Assembly: GCF_003605195.1 (NCBI RefSeq)
Contig: NZ_QYOS01000022.1
Location: 237,042 to 301,041 of the forward strand
Direction of reading: 5' to 3'
Origin: Aurantiacibacter odishensis
Lineage (GTDB): Bacteria > Pseudomonadota > Alphaproteobacteria > Sphingomonadales > Sphingomonadaceae
DNA: 64,000 nucleotides
Below, piece after piece: positions 1 to 9,139 of this stretch (position 1 is the stretch's first letter; every line of letters begins with the position of its first letter). The position numbers and the translations under genes were made by a program. The notes beneath the pieces were generated by a model. That model was given only the letters and a program-made list of their open reading frames with translations. It made no database searches and was not told the DNA's origin.

Positions 1-669
1 CACCGCGCCAAGGGCATAGAACGCGCCCAGCATCACGCCGTTGGACAGCGTGCCGACCACGCCCAATGGCGATGCCTCGTAGAGCCGCTTCAAGCTGAAG
101 GGCGCCACTTCCTCCAACACCGGTTGCTGAATCTTCGTCAGCACCACCGGCAGCACCGAGAGCGAGAGCAGCACCGCCGAGGCCATGAACGGCAGGGCGG
201 GGGAATTGTCGCCAAGATTGAGAAGGAACTGGCCGACAGCCTGCCCGGCGTAGAGCGCGATCATGTAGGCTGCCAGGATCGCGCTGCGGTTGTCGGGCTT
301 CGCCACGCGGTTGAGCCAGCTTTCCAGGCACACGAACACCCCGCTCATGGCGAAGCCGTCGGCAAAGCGCAGCACCACCCACAGCATCGGCGCATCGATG
401 ATCGCGTAAGTTAGCGAACTGGCGGAATAGAACGAGACGAAAGCGGCAAAGGCGCGGATATGGCCGACGCGCGCAATCAGCGGGGACACGCGCAGTGCGC
501 CGAGCGTCAGCCCGCCGAAATAGCTGGTGGCGACAAGGCCGATCAGCAGCGCGCCCTGCCCCGCCTGTTCCAGCCGGATGGCGATAAGCGTGCTGAGAAA
601 TCCGCTCCCCGCCATCAGGACGAAGATCGCCAGCAACAATGTGCGCACCGAATTGAGCGAGCCGATCAT
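1..669 (-). CDS. MFS transporter, C-terminus cut by window edge
   Basis: The frame is open from an ATG at 669 to the left edge, giving 223 residues with no stop, so the C-terminal half lies outside the window. The visible part is strongly hydrophobic, with about six membrane segments. Segment one contains LLAIFVLMAGSGF, and a conserved stretch near residue 115 reads CLESWLNRVAKPDNR. That ESWLN-type loop is typical of the YcaD-like branch of the major facilitator superfamily. The substrate is unknown; proton-coupled transport across the inner membrane is inferred from the family. It diverges from csaA, with about 100 bases between the starts. Confidence 0.82.
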   Translation of the reverse strand, partial: MIGSLNSVRTLLLAIFVLMAGSGFLSTLIAIRLEQAGQGALLIGLVATSYFGGLTLGALRVSPLIARVGHIRAFAAFVSFYSASSLTYAIIDAPMLWVVLRFADGFAMSGVFVCLESWLNRVAKPDNRSAILAAYMIALYAGQAVGQFLLNLGDNSPALPFMASAVLLSLSVLPVVLTKIQQPVLEEVAPFSLKRLYEASPLGVVGTLSNGVMLGAFYALGAV

Positions 670-768
670 TGGCCGCCTCTAGGCCCCTTGCGGCGGTGTT
701 TCCACCCCGTATTCGCCGCTGCCTGCGCGCTGCTGGACACGCCTCTCCCGCCCGCATAGGGACGGGCC

Positions 769-1113
769 ATGGACACGATCTCTTTCGAACAATTCATGGC
801 GGTAGACATCCGCTGCGGCACCGTTGTCGATGCGCAGCCTTTTCCCGAAGCGCGCAAGCCCGCGATCAAGCTGTGGGTCGATTTCGGCGCAGAGATCGGG
901 GTGAAGAAGTCTTCGGCCCAGATCACCGATCACTACACGCCAGAAGGGCTGATCGGGCGCAAGGTGATGGCCGTAGTCAACTTCCCGCCGCGCCAGATCG
1001 GGCCTTTCATGTCCGAGATACTGGTGCTGGGCTTTCCCGATGCAGACGGCGCGATCGTTCTGGCAGGGCCGGACAAAGGCTTCGACCTTCCCGACGGCGC
1101 GCGGCTCGCTTAG
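769..1113 (+). CDS. csaA: CsaA-type tRNA-binding domain chaperone
   Basis: The product is a 114-residue single-domain protein, the usual size for CsaA. It matches the tRNA-binding OB fold also found at the C-terminus of methionyl-tRNA synthetase. Family landmarks seen are the FMAVDIRCGTVV start, IKLWVDFG, KSSAQITDHY, and VNFPPRQIGPFMSEILVLG near the middle. CsaA proteins are cytosolic dimers described as export-related chaperones. The ATG at 769 follows an AGGGA-like ribosome site. The last four bases overlap the stop end of the convergent sulfotransferase gene. Confidence 0.88.
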   Translation: MDTISFEQFMAVDIRCGTVVDAQPFPEARKPAIKLWVDFGAEIGVKKSSAQITDHYTPEGLIGRKVMAVVNFPPRQIGPFMSEILVLGFPDADGAIVLAGPDKGFDLPDGARLA

Positions 1114-3062
1114 CCGGGAAATCCCAGCGCGGCGCGCAGGTCTCCCAGCCACGGATCGTAGGGCACCCAGGCCCCCTGCCCGCTGCGGTTGATTGGCTGG
1201 CGCACCTGTTCGCTGCTGGCCGTGCGCACCGCGCGGCTGGTCTGGTGGAAGTTGAGGCAGGCTTCCTCGAACGGCAGCCCGCAATAGTCGAGCATCCGGC
1301 GGATCTGGCCTTCGGGATCGTCGAGCACGTCCTCGTGCTGCACGCGCAGAACCTTGCCCGGCAAGACCGCGTCCCAGTGCTCCATCAGGTCGACATAGTC
1401 GGCGAAGTAGCGACCGATCTCGGTCAGGCCATAGGTGAACTCCTGCCCCTCTGCGAACAGCTGCTTGAAGCCGGAAAAGCAGCAATCCATCGGCGCACGG
1501 CGGGCATCGATGATCTTCGCGTTCGGCAGTATCAGGTGAATGAGGCCGATGTGCCTGAAATTGTTCGGCATCTTGTCGATGAAGAAGGGCGCGCCCTGAC
1601 GGTGGATCGCCGTATTCTCGAAATACTGCTGGCCGAACTTCTGTAGCTGCTCGCCCGTCAGGTCGTGCAGCACTTCAGGGTAGTTCGATTGCCCCGCCTT
1701 GCGTCCGCGCAGCCGGTGGGCGAGTGCGAGAATATCGGGCAGTTCCATCGTGCCATCGACCTGCGAATGGCTGGCAAGGATCTGCTCCAGCAGGGTGGAA
1801 CCCGCGCGCGGCAGGCCGAGAATGAAGATCGGATCAGGCGCGTCATGGCCCTCCCCTTCGTGCTTCGCGAACAGTTCCGGCGTGCAGACCTCGCGCTGCT
1901 TCGCCAATTCGGCACTCATGGCATCGGCATCGTAACGCGTCTGCGCTCGTTTCAGGGCGTTGCCCCGCTCGTAATGCTGGAAACTGGCCTCGTAATTCTC
2001 GCGGTCCTCGTGCGCCTTGCCGAGCGCGAAGGAAAGGTGAACGCGGTCCATGAATGCAAGATCGGGCCGCGCCGCCTGCTCCTCCATCTGCGCCATTTCC
2101 GCGTCGCTGAAGCGATAGGTCTTGAGGTTTGCGAGCGCATACCAGGCATCGCCGTGGTCGGGCTTGGTGGCAAAGGCGGCGCGGTAGCTCTCGATGGCCT
2201 TCCCGGTCTCGCCCGTGGTTTTCAGCGCATGACCGCGGCTGGTGAGCGTGGCGGGATCGCCCGGCACCTTTTCCAGCACCTTGTCGAACAGGGCGAAGGC
2301 GCGGTCGTAATCGCCGGTCTGCATGGATTCGATGGCGAGGTGCGACTGGAACAGCGGGTTGTCGGGGTCGCTCTCATAGAGGCTCTGCGCCTCCTCGCGC
2401 GCCCGGTCGAACTTCTGGCGACGGCGCAGCGCGTCGATGTAGTCGAGCCGCACTTGCACGTTCTCGGGCTCAAACACGCGGGCGCTTTCCAGCAGGAATT
2501 CCGCATCGTCGAGAATGCCCAGCTTGATCCCGATCTGCGCCAGAAGCCGCATTCCCTCGACACTCTTTGGGTTGGCGCGCAGGTAATGGCGGCAGATTTC
2601 CTCGGCCCGCAGAACGCGGCCTTCGTGCAGGTGGTGGGTGACGGCCACCAGCTCTCGCGGCAGGCTGGCGAGGCGCTGCGCCTGGGCCTGCGCGGCCCTC
2701 GCCGCCGTCCCGTCCTGCAATTCGCCAAGCGCGCGCCAGCTGGCATCGAGTGCCGGGTTGAACCGCACCGCGCGCTGGAAGGCGGCGATGGCCTGCGCGC
2801 TGTTGCCCTGCGAACGGGCGAGGTGCCCAGCCTCCTGCCAGGCGCGGCCGTATTCGGGCATGGCGGCGTGCAGGCGGGCGAGCATGTCCGCGGCTTCTGC
2901 GTGGCGATTGCAATAACGCAGGGCGACGGCAGCCATGTATAGCGCCTCGCCGTCGCCGGGATCGCCGGCCAGTACGCCTTCGGCCAGCGCGAGACCTTGC
3001 GCGAAGTCGCCCGACTGCATCGCCTTCTGCGCCAGAGCCAGTTGTTCGTCGCGGTTATCCAT
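1110..3062 (-). CDS. TPR-repeat sulfotransferase family protein
   Basis: This 650-residue protein has two parts. Residues 1-360 form an array of tetratricopeptide-like helical pairs (for example a repeat around 240-300 with DYDRAFALFDKVLEKVPGDP). The C-terminal part is a sulfotransferase domain whose PAPS-binding P-loop-like motif, FILGLPRAGSTLL, lies at about 413-425. A second family motif, KMPNNFRHIGLIHLI, follows near 510. Proteins of this layout are common in sphingomonads; the acceptor is unknown. There is no signal peptide, so it is probably cytosolic. It lies downstream of the TonB receptor but a terminator separates them, so it probably has its own promoter. Confidence 0.85.
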   Translation of the reverse strand: MDNRDEQLALAQKAMQSGDFAQGLALAEGVLAGDPGDGEALYMAAVALRYCNRHAEAADMLARLHAAMPEYGRAWQEAGHLARSQGNSAQAIAAFQRAVRFNPALDASWRALGELQDGTAARAAQAQAQRLASLPRELVAVTHHLHEGRVLRAEEICRHYLRANPKSVEGMRLLAQIGIKLGILDDAEFLLESARVFEPENVQVRLDYIDALRRRQKFDRAREEAQSLYESDPDNPLFQSHLAIESMQTGDYDRAFALFDKVLEKVPGDPATLTSRGHALKTTGETGKAIESYRAAFATKPDHGDAWYALANLKTYRFSDAEMAQMEEQAARPDLAFMDRVHLSFALGKAHEDRENYEASFQHYERGNALKRAQTRYDADAMSAELAKQREVCTPELFAKHEGEGHDAPDPIFILGLPRAGSTLLEQILASHSQVDGTMELPDILALAHRLRGRKAGQSNYPEVLHDLTGEQLQKFGQQYFENTAIHRQGAPFFIDKMPNNFRHIGLIHLILPNAKIIDARRAPMDCCFSGFKQLFAEGQEFTYGLTEIGRYFADYVDLMEHWDAVLPGKVLRVQHEDVLDDPEGQIRRMLDYCGLPFEEACLNFHQTSRAVRTASSEQVRQPINRSGQGAWVPYDPWLGDLRAALGFPG

Positions 3063-3082
3063 GCGCGTGCCCTTAACAAAGC

Positions 3083-3123
3083 AAAGCGGCGGAAGCGAAC
3101 CCGTCGTCCGCTCCCGCCGCTTT
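3083..3123 (-). terminator. Rho-independent-like terminator of TonB receptor gene
   Basis: Two 15-base arms (3083-3097 and 3109-3123) pair almost perfectly around an 11-base loop. On the minus strand the single mismatch becomes a G-U pair. The hairpin starts 23 bases past the stop of the TonB receptor and is followed by CTTTGTTAA, a weak U-tract. It separates the receptor from the sulfotransferase. Confidence 0.65.
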
Positions 3124-3145
3124 CATTTCAGTCCGTCATTGCGGA

Positions 3146-5821
3146 TCAGTAGTCGTAGGAGACCCTGACGCCGACCGTCATCGGGCGGTTCGTCGTGATC
3201 CGCTCCCGGTCGAACACGAAACTGCCGGAAATCTCGGCGCGCTCGTCGAACAGGTTTTCACCAAAGACTTCGAAGCGCCACTGGTCGGCAACGATACCCG
3301 CGGCAAGGTCTACCACGGTGTAGCTGTCCAGCTTCAGCTTGTTGATCTCGATGATGTCGGTGAACTTCGATGCCGAGTAGGTCACCTGCGGCTGGACATA
3401 GGCTTCCAGCGTGTTCGACAGGTCCCACTCGTACCGGATGCGCGCGTTGCCCTGGAATTCAGGCGCATAGGCAAGCGGCTCGCCCGCCACCACGTCGTCC
3501 GTCGGCGTCAGCACCTCGGTGATTTCGGTATCGAGGATCGAGAAGGCTCCGGCAAAGGTGAAGCCCGGCAGCGCATAGGGCGCGACCGTGAAATCGCCCT
3601 CGATGCCGTAGATCTCTGCATTCGCCGCGTTGTCCGAGAAGAAGAGGTTGGTGATGCTGGGATCGAAGATCGTCGTCTGCAGGCGGCTGATGTCGACGTA
3701 GAAAGCCGAGCCGTTGAACCGCAGCTGGCCGTCGATCAGGTCGAGCTTCCAGCCCAGTTCGTAGTTCTGCACCTCGTCGGTATCCAGCTCGAACGGCACG
3801 GTGAAAGTGGCACCGTTGCCGATTGCGGTGGTGGCACCGCCCGGACGGTTGAGCAGACCGGGACGGAAACCTTCCGAATAGGTCGCGTAGATCAGCGTAT
3901 CCGGCGTCGGCGTAAGCTGGATCGAACCCTTGTAGATAAACCCGTCCGTCGCTGCGACATCAGGTGCGCGAACCGCGTTGAAAACCTGCTGCGCCTGCGT
4001 TGGGGAGAGACCGGCCGCCTGGATATCTTCCAGCGTGTCTTCCAGCGTGAAGGTCTGGCGCAGGTCGGCGTTACAGCTGCCGATGAAGGTGTATTCACCG
4101 TCCCCATCGTACAGGTCGTTCAGGTCGGTGCCAAATGCGTTGGCATCCTGTGCCGCGCCTGCGTTACAGAACGAACCGTTGGCGCTGCCTTCGAAATCCA
4201 CCTCGATATCGTAGTAGCGCGCACCCAGCGTGATCGTCAGCAGGTCGGGCACGATGTCGAAGCTGGCTTCGCCGAAGATGCCGATCTGTTCATCCGTACG
4301 GCGGATATCATTGCGGAAGATCGTGGCTTCGGGGAACGGTCCCGGAGCGCTGGTGAAGCCTTCCTGCGGGAAGTTGGGCGCAAAACCGCCGAACGGTGCC
4401 GCAGCGATATTGCCGGGATAGTTGAAGTCGTTGCGCTCTTCCAGCTGCAGGTCGGAATAGAAACCGCCTGCCGTGGCCCGGAAACGCCAGTCTTCAGGGG
4501 TGCTGAAGCGCAGTTCCTGCGTGAATACGGTCGTATCGCTGTCCGACGTGACGTAGTTGTTGGGCGGCTGGCAGGTGCCCGACGGATCGTTATCGCCCGG
4601 ATAGGAAACCGAACCGTCGCAGATGTAGTAGGGCAGGTACTGGCCGACGAAGAGGTAGTCGGTGTAGTCGATGCGCTGCTGCGTCTCACGATCGGTGTAG
4701 GCACCGGTGTAGACGACATCGAGCATGGCGAGACGGCCTTCGACGGTCCAGCTGGTGTTGCTGAAATTGTCTTCCAGGCGGTCGTCCTCGAACCGCTGAA
4801 TTTCCAGGTCGTCGAGGCCGTCCAGTTCGGGATCGGCGAAGAAGACGCCATCGCTTTCCAGGTTCTGGCGCGAATGGGCGACTGTGATCGTCCAGTCGGG
4901 CGTCACTTCCCACAATGCCGTGGCGCGGAAACCGGCGTAGGTCGTGTCGTTGAAGTCTTCCTCGACCAGACCGGAGTTGTCGGTTTGCAGGAACTCGACG
5001 GCAGACAGGTCGGAGGTGGACTGGAAGCCTGCGCGCCGGGCACTGACCGGAACGCCGTTGGCGCGCACCGTACCCGCAGGACGGAAACGCGCGCTCTCGC
5101 TGAGGTCGCGGGTGCCCTGAACGTTATCGATGTAGCCGCCCTGGTGATCGAGATAGGCCACGCCGCGCACGGCGATGGTGTCCGTCACCGGCACATTCAG
5201 CATGAACTCGGTCTTGTAGGACGTGTCGCCGCCATCGGTGAAGCTGACGCCAGCGCTGGCGCCTGCGTCGAACCCGGCAAGGCTGGGCTTGTTGGTGATG
5301 AGGCGGACAACACCGGCCTGCGAGCTGGCACCGAACAGCGTGCCCTGCGGGCCGGAGAGCACCTCGATACGCTCGAGATCGGCGGCATATACGTCGAGGT
5401 TACGACCCGGCTGCGTCAGCGGCTGCTCGTCAAGGTAGAGTGCGACATTCGGCGCGAGGCCGGCGACCCCGGCGGTCGTCAGGTTCGGCGTGGTCGAGGC
5501 GAGGCCGCGAATATAGATAGTCGACTGGCCCGGTCCGCTGCCGCCTGCCGTGACTGTCGGCAGCTGGTCGAGGTAGTCCTCGAAGGTATCGATGTTGAGG
5601 TCTTCGAGGCCTTCTTCACCGAGCGCCTGCACGGAAACCGGCACATCCTGCAGGTCTTCCTGACGGCGGGTGGCGGTGACAACGATGGTTTGAACGCCGC
5701 CCTGGCGGGCCTGGGGAGCGGGTGCAGGGGCGGGAGCCGGCTGGGCTTCCTGGGCCGCGACGGGCGCGGCAATGGCTATAGCTAGTGCGCCAATGGACGC
5801 ACCACTGATGTATTTCGACAT
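3146..5821 (-). CDS. TonB-dependent outer membrane receptor
   Basis: This 891-residue protein starts with a signal peptide ending near PVAAQEA and a proline/alanine-rich spacer. The plug domain contains VTATRRQEDLQDVPVSVQAL and IYIRGL. The barrel ends in the aromatic VGVRVSYDY expected of an outer membrane beta-barrel. The motif YATYSEGFRPGLLNRPGG near residue 640 is typical of large sphingomonad/Caulobacter receptors that import carbohydrates, nucleobases or other complex organics rather than siderophores. The ligand cannot be read from sequence. It is monocistronic, with a terminator at 3083-3123, and has an AT-rich 375-base upstream region. Confidence 0.92.
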   Translation of the reverse strand: MSKYISGASIGALAIAIAAPVAAQEAQPAPAPAPAPQARQGGVQTIVVTATRRQEDLQDVPVSVQALGEEGLEDLNIDTFEDYLDQLPTVTAGGSGPGQSTIYIRGLASTTPNLTTAGVAGLAPNVALYLDEQPLTQPGRNLDVYAADLERIEVLSGPQGTLFGASSQAGVVRLITNKPSLAGFDAGASAGVSFTDGGDTSYKTEFMLNVPVTDTIAVRGVAYLDHQGGYIDNVQGTRDLSESARFRPAGTVRANGVPVSARRAGFQSTSDLSAVEFLQTDNSGLVEEDFNDTTYAGFRATALWEVTPDWTITVAHSRQNLESDGVFFADPELDGLDDLEIQRFEDDRLEDNFSNTSWTVEGRLAMLDVVYTGAYTDRETQQRIDYTDYLFVGQYLPYYICDGSVSYPGDNDPSGTCQPPNNYVTSDSDTTVFTQELRFSTPEDWRFRATAGGFYSDLQLEERNDFNYPGNIAAAPFGGFAPNFPQEGFTSAPGPFPEATIFRNDIRRTDEQIGIFGEASFDIVPDLLTITLGARYYDIEVDFEGSANGSFCNAGAAQDANAFGTDLNDLYDGDGEYTFIGSCNADLRQTFTLEDTLEDIQAAGLSPTQAQQVFNAVRAPDVAATDGFIYKGSIQLTPTPDTLIYATYSEGFRPGLLNRPGGATTAIGNGATFTVPFELDTDEVQNYELGWKLDLIDGQLRFNGSAFYVDISRLQTTIFDPSITNLFFSDNAANAEIYGIEGDFTVAPYALPGFTFAGAFSILDTEITEVLTPTDDVVAGEPLAYAPEFQGNARIRYEWDLSNTLEAYVQPQVTYSASKFTDIIEINKLKLDSYTVVDLAAGIVADQWRFEVFGENLFDERAEISGSFVFDRERITTNRPMTVGVRVSYDY

Positions 5822-6196
5822 TTGGGGTTTCCCTCTGTTCCGGGTGATCGCGCAGCAGCAGGATAGCGCTTAGCGATACGAAAATGCGTGCCGCGCGGCA
5901 TGGGTCTGTGAAATGCGCGCGTGCGAGATCCGATTAGAGGGATAATGTCAAAGTTTCCACCGCTAGCGGGCGGATTATGGGGATGGTAAAAATCCTTGTT
6001 GCATAATAACAACAATTGTTAACAAGCGGAAGAATAAGTCAAATACGAATTTGATATAATCTCTGTTCTCAAATGAATGCCATTTTTTACTTTATGCGCA
6101 GTCTATAATAGTCCGGTAACGTTCGGGAAATGGATAACTTTTGTCTTGATAAACTTCCGAACAGCCGATTTACATACTGCCTCTATTTCTTCAGGA
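5822..6196. other. Intergenic region upstream of TonB receptor
   Basis: No convincing gene is present. The stretch is markedly AT-rich compared with its surroundings. It contains two overlapping perfect 10-base palindromes at 6011-6020 (AACAATTGTT) and 6016-6025 (TTGTTAACAA). On the minus strand TTGACT at about 6038 is followed 17 bases later by ACAATT, a weak sigma-70-like pair overlapping the palindromes. The right side is the 3' flank of the BCCT gene; no strong terminator is visible there. Confidence 0.4.
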
Positions 6197-7897
6197 CTAC
6201 TTCGTGGCTTCCCATTCCTCGCAAGCCTCGGCAGTAGTGGGAACCCCGTGGCGCTTGCGGATCACGTCGAACACCACCGCCTTCACGATGGATATAGCCA
6301 TCAGGGCCACCACCACGGAGAACGGCAATGCGCCGATGATCATGGTGATACGGATCGCGTCGATTCCGCCGATGATGAGCATGGAGCCGACCATGAAAGC
6401 CAGCGCTGCACCCCAGAACAGGATATGGCGGCGACGCTGACCATCGGTATCACCCGCGCCGTTGATCGTGTTGACGATGAGGATCGCGCTGTCGGCGCTG
6501 GTGATGAGGTAGGTCATCAGCAGCAGCACCACCAGGCCGGACACGACCCATGCAAAACCGGGGTCAAGCAGCACCGCGATCGTGGCATAAAGCTGATCCG
6601 AAATGCCCGCGTTCACGATCGCCCCGTCAGCCACACCGCTCAGTTCGAGGTCGATGGCCGTGCCGCCCACCAGCGTCATCCAGACGAAGCACATCAGCGA
6701 GGGGACCAGCAGCACGCCGAGAACGTATTCGCGCACCGTGCGTCCGCGCGAGATGCGGGCGATGAACATGCCCACGAATGGCGCGAAGGCTATCCACCAG
6801 GCCCAGTAGAATACGCTCCAGTCGAGTTGCCACTGCACCAGCTCGTCGCCGATCTCCGTGCCGCCGGAGAACAGCGTGAGGGCATTGTAGGGCAGCGTGC
6901 GGAGGTAATCGTAAATCCCCACGCCCAGCAGTTCGAGGCTGAGCAGCGCGGAGCCTGCCACCGCAAACAGGGCAAGCAAGGCGAACGACAGGCCCATGTT
7001 GATGTTGGAGAGCCACTTGATCCCCTTTCCAACGCCCGAAAGCGCGCTGATGGTGGATGCGCCCACCAGAAGGACCAGCGAGGCAATGATGGCGACAGGG
7101 GTCGAACTGCCCTCTGTATCGACCAGCCAGTCACCTAGGCCCAGCCGGTTCAGCCCGGCCACGAACTGCTCCACACCAAGCCCCATCGTCGTTGCAACGC
7201 CGAGGATCGTCGCCACCACAGCGACGATATCCACCAGGTGTCCGGGCACCCCAGACATGGCCTTGCCGAACAGCGGGGCAAGCGAGGACCGGATCGTCAG
7301 TGGCAGGTTGCGGCGATAGGACACGTAACCGATGGCAAGCCCCACCAGGCCGTAGATGGCCCAGGGCGCCAGCCCCCAGTGCAGGAAGGTATAGATATAG
7401 GCCGGGCGCACGGCCTCGGCGCTCAGCGGCTCCACCGTGCCGCGAATGATATCGGGGTTGTTCTGGAAATGCGCGAGCGGCTCGCCGGTGGAATAGGTGA
7501 GCATCCCGATCCCGATGCCTGCGCCGAACAGCATCGCGAACCAGCTGAACTTGCCGAATTCGGGCTTCTCGCCGGGGCTGCCGATGCGCAGGGTTCCCGA
7601 TTGCGGAAGCGCCGCCAGCACCAGCGCCGTCAGCATCACCGCCGCGGTGACGTAGACATACCAGCCGGAGAAGGTGGAAATGATCGTGCTGTTGGCCGCG
7701 TTCAGCGTTTCGTTCGCGCTGACGGGGAAGAAAATCGCCCACATGATGATGAGCGAGACGATGATCTTGGCCGGAATTGTGACTGATCGGCTGAAGCCGT
7801 CGTAGAAACCGCGATTGTGCGTCCTGATCGGCAAGTCCACCAGCGGAGGGTTTATCGGCGCATCGTCCGTATTCGCTGTCGGTACCTGTTCGGTCAC
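6197..7897 (-). CDS. BCCT family betaine/choline/carnitine transporter
   Basis: The product is a 566-residue inner membrane transporter with about twelve hydrophobic helices. BCCT landmarks are the glycine-rich GAGIGIGMLTYSTGEP in TM3 and the aromatic box region FYWAWWIAFAPFVGMFIARI followed by SRGRT in TM8. Such proteins import betaines or related zwitterions with Na+ or H+, often as osmoprotectants or carbon sources. The start chosen is GTG at 7897, which has AGGAG about ten bases upstream; the longer open frame begins in non-hydrophobic, poor-quality sequence. It diverges from nadA. The substrate is not resolved. Confidence 0.9.
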   Translation of the reverse strand: MTEQVPTANTDDAPINPPLVDLPIRTHNRGFYDGFSRSVTIPAKIIVSLIIMWAIFFPVSANETLNAANSTIISTFSGWYVYVTAAVMLTALVLAALPQSGTLRIGSPGEKPEFGKFSWFAMLFGAGIGIGMLTYSTGEPLAHFQNNPDIIRGTVEPLSAEAVRPAYIYTFLHWGLAPWAIYGLVGLAIGYVSYRRNLPLTIRSSLAPLFGKAMSGVPGHLVDIVAVVATILGVATTMGLGVEQFVAGLNRLGLGDWLVDTEGSSTPVAIIASLVLLVGASTISALSGVGKGIKWLSNINMGLSFALLALFAVAGSALLSLELLGVGIYDYLRTLPYNALTLFSGGTEIGDELVQWQLDWSVFYWAWWIAFAPFVGMFIARISRGRTVREYVLGVLLVPSLMCFVWMTLVGGTAIDLELSGVADGAIVNAGISDQLYATIAVLLDPGFAWVVSGLVVLLLMTYLITSADSAILIVNTINGAGDTDGQRRRHILFWGAALAFMVGSMLIIGGIDAIRITMIIGALPFSVVVALMAISIVKAVVFDVIRKRHGVPTTAEACEEWEATK

Positions 7898-8110
7898 TAT
7901 CTGGTATCTCCTGTTTCGCTCGCCACGCTGACGGCCCGGCGCAGAAAGCGCATGCCAGGGCCACCGATGCCGGGAATTGCCGCAAGCATAGGGAACTGGC
8001 CTGCTATTGCAAACGGGCGAGCCGGGCACTTGTGCCGGGCTAGCCCCTCGCAAATTCCGCCATGGCTTCTATATGCCTGATCAAACGCCAATCTAAATGG
8101 GGCATGAGAG

Positions 8111-9097
8111 ATGACCGACCAGACAGCAATCCCTGCAGGCATTGACTTGCGCGAAGAGATCGATCGCCTGCGCAAGGAACGCAACGCCGTCATTCTCGCC
8201 CACTACTACCAGAAACCCGAATTGCAGGATCTTGCCGATTTCGTCGGGGACTCGCTGGAACTTTCGAAGAAGGCGGCGGAAACCGATGCCGACGTGATCG
8301 CCTTTTGCGGCGTCAAGTTCATGGCCGATACCGCCAAGATTCTCAGCCCCGAGAAGATCGTGGTGCTGCCCGACATGGAAGCGGGTTGCAGCCTGGAAGA
8401 TTCCTGTCCGCCGGAGAAGTTCGCCGCTTTCCGCGCCAAGCACCCCGACCACATCGCGCTCACCTACATCAACTGCTCGACCGAGGTGAAAGCCCTGTCG
8501 GACGTGATCGTCACCTCCTCTTCTGCCGAGACCATTCTGGAACAGATCCCGGAAGATCAGCCGATCATCTTCGGGCCGGACCGGCACCTGGGCGGCTATC
8601 TCAATCGCAAGTTCGACCGCGACATGCTGCTGTGGCCGGGCGTGTGCATCGTGCACGAGGCGTTCAGCGAGCGCGAGCTAATGAAACTGAAGGCAGAGCA
8701 TCCCGATGCTCCCATCGCCGCACATCCCGAATGCCCGCCGCACATCATCGACCATGCCGACCACGTCGGTTCCACCAGCTCGATCCTGCAGTTCGCAAAG
8801 ACGTTCGAAGGCGATACGCTAATCGTGGCGACCGAGCCGCACATCATCCACCAGATGGAAAAGGCACTGCCGGGAAAGACCTTTCTCGGTGCGCCGGGTG
8901 CGGACGGCAACTGCAACTGCAACATCTGCCCCTACATGGCTCTGAACACGATGGAGAAGCTCTACCTCTGCCTGCGCGACCTGGAGCCGCGCATCGAAAT
9001 CGAGGAGGAACTTCGCCTGAAAGCCAAGGCCAGCCTCGACAAGATGCTGGAAATGGCCAGCGGCACGATCGGCAAGGGTGACCTGGGGCGGGTTTGA
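8111..9097 (+). CDS. nadA: Quinolinate synthase A
   Basis: This 328-residue enzyme condenses iminoaspartate with dihydroxyacetone phosphate to make quinolinate for NAD synthesis. Family motifs are AHYYQKPELQDLADFVGDS near the start, DMEAGCSLEDSC with a cluster ligand cysteine, IVHEAFS and AHPEC, and the C-terminal CNCNICPYMALNTMEKL. Together the cysteines supply the oxygen-sensitive [4Fe-4S] cluster. The ATG at 8111 has GAGAG immediately upstream. nadB and nadC are not adjacent in this window. Confidence 0.96.
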   Translation: MTDQTAIPAGIDLREEIDRLRKERNAVILAHYYQKPELQDLADFVGDSLELSKKAAETDADVIAFCGVKFMADTAKILSPEKIVVLPDMEAGCSLEDSCPPEKFAAFRAKHPDHIALTYINCSTEVKALSDVIVTSSSAETILEQIPEDQPIIFGPDRHLGGYLNRKFDRDMLLWPGVCIVHEAFSERELMKLKAEHPDAPIAAHPECPPHIIDHADHVGSTSSILQFAKTFEGDTLIVATEPHIIHQMEKALPGKTFLGAPGADGNCNCNICPYMALNTMEKLYLCLRDLEPRIEIEEELRLKAKASLDKMLEMASGTIGKGDLGRV

Positions 9098-9139
9098 CGG
9101 GATGGGGCACCGCGCCTTGCGTCGCGCGTTACCCCTTTC

